A stretch of DNA of 10,583 nt from Oscillospiraceae bacterium (GTDB lineage: Bacteria; Bacillota; Clostridia; Oscillospirales; Oscillospiraceae), in assembly GCA_017558545.1 (NCBI GenBank), contig JAFYUG010000137.1:1-10583 (forward strand), in the 5' to 3' direction. Below are positions 6,195 through 10,583 of this stretch, piece after piece; position 1 is the first letter of the stretch; each line of letters begins with the position of its first letter. The notes under the pieces were generated by a model. That model worked only from the letters and a program-made list of their open reading frames with translations. It was not told where the DNA came from and made no database searches. A program made the translations under genes and the position numbers.

Positions 6195-6223
6195 TAAAAT
6201 TATTACATAATAAAGATGGCTTC

Positions 6224-6916
6224 TCAATCTTCCATGGCCTTTCTTAGCTTTTCTATGGCCTTTTTTTCAATTCTTGATACATAGCTTCTGCTTATTCCGC
6301 ATTTTTCTGCTGTTTCACGCTGGGTTAAAGCCTCTCTTCCCCAAAGTCCATATCGCAATGAAATTATTTCTGCCTCTCTTTTATCAAGCACCTTCCTAAC
6401 GCTGTCAAGCAAACGAAGTCTCGTTTCCTCGGCGCTTAAATTATCAAGCATGTCATCCTCGCAGGCAAGAATATCCATAAGAGAAAGGCTGTTGCCTTCC
6501 CCGTCCACATCTATAGGCTCAGAAAGACTAAAATCACCTGAAGATTTTTTTAAGCTTCTAAAATGCATTAATATTTCATTTTCGATGCATCGGCTGCAAT
6601 AGGTGGCTAGTCTAACATTTTTATCCGGACGATAACTGCTGACGCCCTTAATCAAGCCAATTGTACCAATGGAAATAAGGTCATCATTATCAGAACTTTG
6701 AGAATAATATTTTTTCACTATATGGGCAACCAGGCGCAAATTATGTTCTATGAGAATATTTCTCGCATTGGTATCCTCTTCAAGAATCCACTTATCTACA
6801 TACTCTCTTTCCTCATGGTCTTTAAGTGGTTTAGGGAAAGTTCCCTGAACGCCATCTCCAAGCCTTAATGCCAGGACACCATTACTGACCAGCAAAAGAA
6901 ATGCAGCCGAAAGCAT
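6224..6916 (-). CDS. sigK: Sporulation sigma factor SigK, with pro-sequence
   Basis: A 230-residue sigma-70 family factor. The N-terminal hydrophobic stretch (about 4-17), followed by FPKPL (27-31), is characteristic of SigK, whose pro-sequence in Bacillus is removed by the membrane protease SpoIVFB when the mother cell enters late sporulation. Region 2 (about 56-121: NLRLVAHIVKKYY, DDLISIGTIGLIKG, CIENEILMHFR) binds core polymerase and the -10 element. Region 4 (about 178-227: LTQRETAEKCGISRSYVSRIEKKAIEKL) binds the -35. The reading frame is intact, with no skin-type prophage insertion. Start is set by AAGGAGG 7 nt before ATG 6916. SigE is the closest alternative, but the FPKPL junction and 230-residue length favour SigK. 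A SigE-type promoter would be expected in 6917-6997; AATAAAAT there is only a vague -10 candidate. It lies between a lipid kinase and a two-component system. Confidence 0.9.
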   Translation of the reverse strand: MLSAAFLLLVSNGVLALRLGDGVQGTFPKPLKDHEEREYVDKWILEEDTNARNILIEHNLRLVAHIVKKYYSQSSDNDDLISIGTIGLIKGVSSYRPDKNVRLATYCSRCIENEILMHFRSLKKSSGDFSLSEPIDVDGEGNSLSLMDILACEDDMLDNLSAEETRLRLLDSVRKVLDKREAEIISLRYGLWGREALTQRETAEKCGISRSYVSRIEKKAIEKLRKAMED

Positions 6917-6997
6917 ACATTTTCCTCCTTACCATAAGATAAGGCTATTTTATTCGACATAGCTTGGCAAAAATGATAGTCCAATTCTTAAAATAAA

Positions 6998-7028
6998 TTA
7001 TCCCTCTGCGCAAAACGCAGAGGGATAA
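6998..7028 (-). terminator. Strong terminator of the lipid kinase gene
   Basis: TTATCCCTCTGCG (6998-7010) and CGCAGAGGGATAA (7016-7028) form a perfect 13-bp stem with a CAAAA loop. On the minus strand it is followed by TTTATTTT. It lies just after the kinase stop and before sigK, insulating sigK from upstream transcription. Confidence 0.88.
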
Positions 7029-7033
7029 AACTA

Positions 7034-7924
7034 TCAGCATATAATCTGAACGCCTTTATGGCAATTAACTATATATACATCCTGATGCTTGCCGCCATCC
7101 TCGCCATCACGAGTCCAGGCAACAGGCTCTTCAAACATGATTCTGACTTCCTTACTTTTAAGGAAAACTACATTATTCTGATCATAATTATTACTCAGAA
7201 TACTTGTAATAATCTCGTTAACATCTTTTATAGCCTGAGGCATTCTGATAAGAAACACTTCAAACAAGCCGTCAGACAAAGAAACTCTTTCGCTGTCAAT
7301 ATGAAGCAATCCGGCAACAGAAGTGGAATTTGTTATTGCTCCGAAAATAAATTCGTCTCTGATAACTCCATCGTCATATTCAATTATTGCTCTTGTGCCG
7401 CTAAGCTTAGGCAGACGTTTTATGGCTTCAAGCATATATGCGGTATGTCCCAAGGTATGCTTCAGCTCCTGAGGCGTTGCATAGCTCACTTCGGTGAAAG
7501 CACCGAATGCGGAAATATAGGTAAAATATTTATCTGTGCCAAAAAGACCTACATCGTAGTCAACGAGATTGCCTTCAACTATTCTTCGTGCAGAAGCTAC
7601 AGGCTGCTTACTGTCAAGTCCAAGAGTTCTGGCAACATCATTGGTTGTTCCCATGGGAATATAGCCAATAGGCTTTCTTTCATCAAGCTGAACAACAGCA
7701 CTTACAACCTCGCTGAGAGTACCATCGCCGCCAATGCAGGCAATCAAATCATAATTGTGAGCATTTTCCGCGATAAGCTCAACTGCATGACCATGATATT
7801 TTGTAAAAAACACACTTGGGACAATGTCCGAAGAAGCAAAAACACTCAAAACCTCCGCAAGAGAGGACTTATATTGGCCCTTTCCGGCGTTGGGATTTAT
7901 AACAAGCATCATTTTTCTTGCCAA
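7034..7924 (-). CDS. Diacylglycerol/lipid kinase (DgkB/YegS/BmrU family), probable TTG start
   Basis: A 296-residue protein of the DAGK catalytic-domain family, which phosphorylates diacylglycerol or related lipids at the membrane to recycle them into phospholipid synthesis. Signatures from the TTG start: MMLVINPNAGKG (5-16), GGDGT (65-69, nucleotide binding), PMGTTNDVART (90-100), SDGLFEV (217-223), and the C-terminal RDGEDGG with Asp273 and Glu275, matching the catalytic DxE region described for DgkB. The frame stays open to 8008, but a promoter (7980-8008) overlaps that stretch, so earlier starts precede the transcript. GGAGGTG (7940-7934) stands 9 nt before TTG 7924, giving MARKMMLVINP, a typical family N-terminus. 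ATG 7912 and 7909 are alternatives with no well-placed ribosome site. The exact lipid substrate is not determined by sequence. Confidence 0.9.
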   Translation of the reverse strand: MARKMMLVINPNAGKGQYKSSLAEVLSVFASSDIVPSVFFTKYHGHAVELIAENAHNYDLIACIGGDGTLSEVVSAVVQLDERKPIGYIPMGTTNDVARTLGLDSKQPVASARRIVEGNLVDYDVGLFGTDKYFTYISAFGAFTEVSYATPQELKHTLGHTAYMLEAIKRLPKLSGTRAIIEYDDGVIRDEFIFGAITNSTSVAGLLHIDSERVSLSDGLFEVFLIRMPQAIKDVNEIITSILSNNYDQNNVVFLKSKEVRIMFEEPVAWTRDGEDGGKHQDVYIVNCHKGVQIIC

Positions 7925-7979
7925 GTCTGATAGCACCTCCGTAGAAACGCAAAAATGATTATGCTCATCAAGCGCATTC

Positions 7980-8008
7980 ATTATAACCCCCAATATAGCT
8001 AAGCTCAA
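7980..8008 (-). promoter_or_regulatory. Sigma-A promoter of the lipid kinase gene
   Basis: On the minus strand: TTGAGC (8008-8003), 17-bp spacer, perfect TATAAT (7985-7980). The predicted start near 7973 gives a leader of about 50 nt that contains the GGAGGTG ribosome site before TTG 7924. Confidence 0.65.
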
Positions 8009-8066
8009 GTAAAGAATTTGTGAACTTTTTATACTGTAAATAAACTATTAACAATGGAAAATTTGA

Positions 8067-8095
8067 TTGCACTACGATAAAAATAATGATAATAT
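8067..8095 (+). promoter_or_regulatory. Extended -10 promoter of the prsA-cysK unit
   Basis: TTGCAC (8067-8072), 17-bp spacer, TAATAT (8090-8095), with TGA directly before the -10 (extended TGn). It has the same layout as the candidate promoter before the vanY-like pair. It diverges from the lipid kinase promoter; the region 8009-8066 between them is AT-rich with nothing else identified. Confidence 0.5.
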
Positions 8096-8132
8096 ATGCT
8101 GGTGTTTTATTAAACTAAGGAGTAATTCATCC

Positions 8133-9308
8133 ATGAAAAACAAAATTATTGCGCTTGTTCTCGCACTTATTCTCTGCATGAGCCTTTTTGCAGGCTGCGG
8201 CAGCACTGCCGAAGCTCCCGCTGAAGCTCCTGTTGAAGACGACACTGCTGCCACCGACTCTACAGAAGCAGCAGAGCCCACTGTTTACACCACCTTTGAC
8301 TACGATGCAGCTTACGCAAGCTACGATCCCAATGCTGTTGTATTTACCGTTAACGACATTGAAATCACTTGGGAAGAATATTATGGCTGGCTTTACAGCA
8401 TTATTGAGCAGTATGAAATGTATCTTGGCACCGAATTCGCATGGGAAGACCTTTATAGCGAAACCATGACCCTTGAAGATTACGCCAAGTATTACACCGA
8501 AACCATGTGCGCTCAGTATGCAATAGTAAACGCCATGGCCAAGGAAGCCGGCCTTGAGCTTACCGATGATCAGATTGCCTCTATCGAAGAGCTTCTTGCA
8601 TCCGATGCCGTAAACTACACTAATGGCGATGTTGACGCCTTTGTTGAGTTCCTTGAGTCCACCTATATGGATCTCGAATATTATTACTATATCCAGGCCA
8701 GCTCCATTTATTATCAGGGTCTTTATGAATATTACTTCGGCGTTGATGGCGATAATATCTCTGACGAAGAAGTTAAAGATTTCATCAACACCAACGGCTT
8801 CCTTTACGCAAAGCACATCCTCTTCCTCACTCAGGATTCCGCTACCGGCGAAAGCCTTGATGATGCAGCCAAAGCAGAAAAATACGCCCTTGCTGAGGAT
8901 ACCCTTACTCAGCTTCAGGCATGCCATACCCAGGAAGAACTTCTTGCAAAGTTTGATGAGCTCATGAACTCTCTCAGCGAAGATGGCGGTCTTGCAAGCG
9001 CTCCCAACGGCTACTACTTCCTTCCCGGTGAAATGGTTACCGAGTTTGAAGAAGGAACCAAGGCTCTGGAGCCTTACAGCATTTCCGATATTATTGAATC
9101 CGCCTATGGTTACCACATCATTCTTCGCCAGCCCATCACTCCCGATTCCATCTATGACACCGGTTATTCCTTCCGCACCCTTGCTTCTCAGTATGCTTTT
9201 GACAACATGATGAGCCAGAAATTTACAGAAGCAGTATTTTCCTATACCGAGGAGTTCTCTGATTTCAGCATTGCCAATATCATGAACACCATGGAAGTGA
9301 CCCAATGA
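8133..9308 (+). CDS. prsA: PrsA-like foldase lipoprotein with parvulin-type prolyl isomerase domain
   Basis: A 391-residue exported lipoprotein. The signal peptide ends in a lipobox LFAGC (Cys22 to be lipidated), followed by an Ala/Glu/Pro-rich spacer (about 23-50). A chaperone-type N-terminal region follows, starting VVFTVNDIEITWEEYYGWL (69-87). The parvulin-type peptidyl-prolyl isomerase domain (about 226-332) has AKHILF (226-231), the segment EDGGLASAPNGYYFLPGEMV (283-302) and GYHIIL (326-331). PrsA proteins help secreted proteins fold at the membrane-wall interface. The product is very acidic and has a Tyr-rich stretch (about 183-203). Start: AAGGAG stands 10 nt before ATG 8133; an in-frame ATG at 8067 lacks a ribosome site, lies inside the promoter and would bury the signal peptide. 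Codons are strongly biased toward C-ending forms (GCC, ACC, TCC), unlike neighbours, suggesting high expression. Confidence 0.9.
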   Translation: MKNKIIALVLALILCMSLFAGCGSTAEAPAEAPVEDDTAATDSTEAAEPTVYTTFDYDAAYASYDPNAVVFTVNDIEITWEEYYGWLYSIIEQYEMYLGTEFAWEDLYSETMTLEDYAKYYTETMCAQYAIVNAMAKEAGLELTDDQIASIEELLASDAVNYTNGDVDAFVEFLESTYMDLEYYYYIQASSIYYQGLYEYYFGVDGDNISDEEVKDFINTNGFLYAKHILFLTQDSATGESLDDAAKAEKYALAEDTLTQLQACHTQEELLAKFDELMNSLSEDGGLASAPNGYYFLPGEMVTEFEEGTKALEPYSISDIIESAYGYHIILRQPITPDSIYDTGYSFRTLASQYAFDNMMSQKFTEAVFSYTEEFSDFSIANIMNTMEVTQ

Positions 9309-10219
9309 TTTATTCAAACATAACCGAACTTATAGGACACACTCCCCTATTAAGGTTAAGTGGCATCGAGAAGGAGTTTAACTGCACTTCTCATATTATT
9401 GCCAAACTGGAAAAACACAATCCTGCCGGAAGCGCAAAAGATCGCGTTGCGCTGAACATGATTCGCGCTGCCGAAAAATCCGGTGAGCTTGCCGGTGGAG
9501 GACTTATTATCGAGCCCACCAGCGGCAACACGGGAATAGGTCTTGCCGCCTGCGCAGCCGTTTTAGGCTATCGCTGCTGCATAGTCATGCCTGACAGTAT
9601 GAGTGCTGAGCGAATCAAGCTTATCAAAGCTTACGGTGCGGAAATTGTGCTCACTCCCGGCATCGGCGGAATGAACGCCTGCATTGAGAAGGCCGAAGAA
9701 ATTCAAAGACATAACCCCGGCAGCATTATTGCAGGTCAGTTCTATAATCCTCATAATCCCGAGGCCCATTACCTTAGCACCGGCCCCGAAATTTGGGAGG
9801 ACACCAAGGGTAACATTGATATTCTTGTAGCAACTGTTGGAACAGGCGGAACTATTAGCGGAACAGGCAAATATCTCAAGGAACAAAATCCCGATATCAA
9901 GGTTGTTGCCGTTGAGCCTGCCGCATCTCCCCTTCTCTCCGGCGGAACTGCCGCCCCCCACGGAATTCAGGGTATAGGAGCGAACTTCATCCCCGAAGCA
10001 TTGGATAGAAATATCTATGACGAGATCATCTGCTGCAAGGATGATGACGCCCTTGAAACCATGAAAACTCTCGCTAGAACCGACGGTGTTTTTTGCGGAA
10101 TATCTTCAGGCGCTGCTCTTTGGGCAGCAATAGAACTTGCAAAAATACCTGAGAATAAAGGCAAAACCATCGTCACCGTTCTTCCCGATACAGGAGAGCG
10201 CTATCTTAGCGTTCTATAA
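9305..10219 (+). CDS. cysK: Cysteine synthase (O-acetylserine sulfhydrylase)
   Basis: A 304-residue PLP enzyme that makes cysteine from O-acetylserine and sulfide in the cytoplasm. Seen: the PLP lysine Lys45 in NPAGSAKDR (39-47), the substrate loop TSGNTG (72-77), MPDSMSAERIKLIKAYGAE (95-113), the phosphate-binding GTGGT (179-183), HGIQGIG (219-225), GISSGAAL (265-272) and the C-terminal PDTGERYLS (294-302). Length and motif order are those of CysK. The start overlaps the prsA-like stop as ATGA (9305-9308), so the two are translationally coupled. The ribosome site is weak (GGAAGTG about 5 nt upstream, within prsA). A strong terminator follows directly. No cysE is in view. CysM or a cystathionine beta-synthase-like enzyme is less likely because there is no extra domain. 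Confidence 0.95.
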   Translation: MIYSNITELIGHTPLLRLSGIEKEFNCTSHIIAKLEKHNPAGSAKDRVALNMIRAAEKSGELAGGGLIIEPTSGNTGIGLAACAAVLGYRCCIVMPDSMSAERIKLIKAYGAEIVLTPGIGGMNACIEKAEEIQRHNPGSIIAGQFYNPHNPEAHYLSTGPEIWEDTKGNIDILVATVGTGGTISGTGKYLKEQNPDIKVVAVEPAASPLLSGGTAAPHGIQGIGANFIPEALDRNIYDEIICCKDDDALETMKTLARTDGVFCGISSGAALWAAIELAKIPENKGKTIVTVLPDTGERYLSVL

Positions 10220-10259
10220 ATAAAAAAGACTTATGCTTTTGCATAAGTCTTTTTTATTT
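10218..10259. terminator. Bidirectional terminator between cysK and the metal ATPase
   Basis: GACTTATGC (10228-10236) and GCATAAGTC (10241-10249) pair around a TTTT loop. The stem extends through six A (10222-10227) with six T (10250-10255) and on to AAAT/ATTT (10218-10221 / 10256-10259). It serves the two convergent genes and abuts both stop codons. Confidence 0.92.
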
Positions 10260-10583
10260 TCACTTTTGTATTCTGAGGGCATTAAGGATGGCTATTACGC
10301 ATACGCCAACATCGGCAAAGGCTGCAGCCCACATTCCCGCAAAGCCAAAAGCTCCAAGAATTAAAACCGCGAACTTAACACCAAGAGCAAACACTATGTT
10401 TTGCTTAGCTATCATCCCCGTTTTTCGTGCTATATTGATGGCATAAGGAATTTTGGCAAGTTTATCATCCATAAGGACAATATCGGCAGCTTCAATTGCT
10501 GCATCGGAGCCAAGGGCGCCCATTGCTATACCTACATCTGCTCCGGCAAGGCAGGGAGCATCATTTATTCCGTCGCCAACGAA
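10260..10583 (-). CDS. P1B-type heavy-metal ATPase (Zn/Cd exporter type), C-terminal 107 residues
   Basis: The frame is open to the window edge, so only the C-terminus of a normally 600-700-residue pump is visible. It begins FVGDGINDAPCLAGADVGIA, the hinge motif GDGINDAP that closes the phosphorylation domain of all P-type ATPases. Then come SDAAIEAADIVLMDD and the last two membrane helices. KQNIVFALGVKFAVLILGAF carries the lysine, and MWAAAFADVGVCVIAILNALR the aspartate (FADVG), that together mark the P1B-2 (CadA/ZntA, Zn2+/Cd2+/Pb2+ export) class. Copper pumps (CopA) instead have Asn/Tyr and Met/Ser motifs here, so they are unlikely. Metal specificity is inferred from these residues. The ATG at 10523 is internal and not the real start. 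It converges on cysK and shares its terminator. Confidence 0.9.
   Translation of the reverse strand, partial: FVGDGINDAPCLAGADVGIAMGALGSDAAIEAADIVLMDDKLAKIPYAINIARKTGMIAKQNIVFALGVKFAVLILGAFGFAGMWAAAFADVGVCVIAILNALRIQK

Noticed and set aside
7058..7930. 290-codon plus-strand open frame opposite the lipid kinase
   Set aside because: Antisense shadow of a gene with clear family motifs; no ribosome site or domain.
8127..9317. 396-codon open frame on the minus strand opposite the prsA-like gene
   Set aside because: It mirrors the prsA-like gene almost exactly, has no recognisable domain or ribosome site, and is explained by the strong codon bias of the real gene, which removes stops on the other strand.
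1..10583. CRISPR arrays, tRNA/rRNA genes, transposase or integrase genes
   Set aside because: No regularly spaced direct repeats of CRISPR type, no cloverleaf-like or rRNA-like sequence, and no open frame with transposase or integrase motifs was seen.

Overview
The window looks like chromosomal DNA from a spore-forming, Gram-positive anaerobe of the class Clostridia, plausibly a gut Oscillospiraceae/Ruminococcaceae-type organism. The main evidence is an apparently complete, uninterrupted sporulation sigma factor (SigK-like, with the FPKPL junction after a hydrophobic pro-sequence). Supporting evidence is a parvulin lipoprotein of the PrsA type, a TagA-family glycosyltransferase, VanY-type peptidases, strong AGGAGG ribosome binding sites and moderate GC. 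The genus is an inference. I see no phage, plasmid, CRISPR, tRNA or rRNA genes.

Layout. All genes from 1 to about 7924 lie on the minus strand. Read in their own direction, they are: a diacylglycerol/lipid kinase (7924-7034) closed by a perfect 13-bp terminator hairpin; sigK (6916-6224); an OmpR-type response regulator, a short-loop sensor kinase and an unrecognised membrane-anchored protein (6143-3829), closed by a hairpin; two tandem VanY-family carboxypeptidases (3664-2849 and 2794-1982), separated by a small hairpin and closed by a strong bidirectional terminator; and a sirtuin, tagA-family glycosyltransferase and thymidylate kinase operon (1609-1, the kinase cut by the window edge). On the plus strand a PrsA-like foldase lipoprotein (8133-9308) overlaps a cysteine synthase gene (9305-10219) by ATGA. 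This pair converges, through a shared terminator hairpin, on the 3' end of a P1B heavy-metal ATPase (10583-10260, cut by the window edge).

How it works together. Most of the window is envelope and sporulation biology: peptidoglycan stem-peptide trimming (two VanY-like enzymes), an envelope-type two-component system, undecaprenyl-linked glycan synthesis (TagA), phospholipid turnover (lipid kinase) and extracytoplasmic protein folding (PrsA). The genes resemble ordinary core genes of clostridia.

Most interesting non-coding structure. (1) The 370-bp gap between the second vanY gene and the sirtuin is framed by a 50-nt imperfect inverted repeat (1662-1711 / 1933-1982) around a nested hairpin, resembling a MITE-like insertion. 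(2) Three TGTATC (GATACA on the gene strand) direct repeats, spaced exactly 11 bp apart, sit over the promoter of the response regulator and could be its own operator. (3) An unrecognised membrane protein is translationally coupled to the sensor kinase. I found no clear evidence of a wholly new defence or mobile system.
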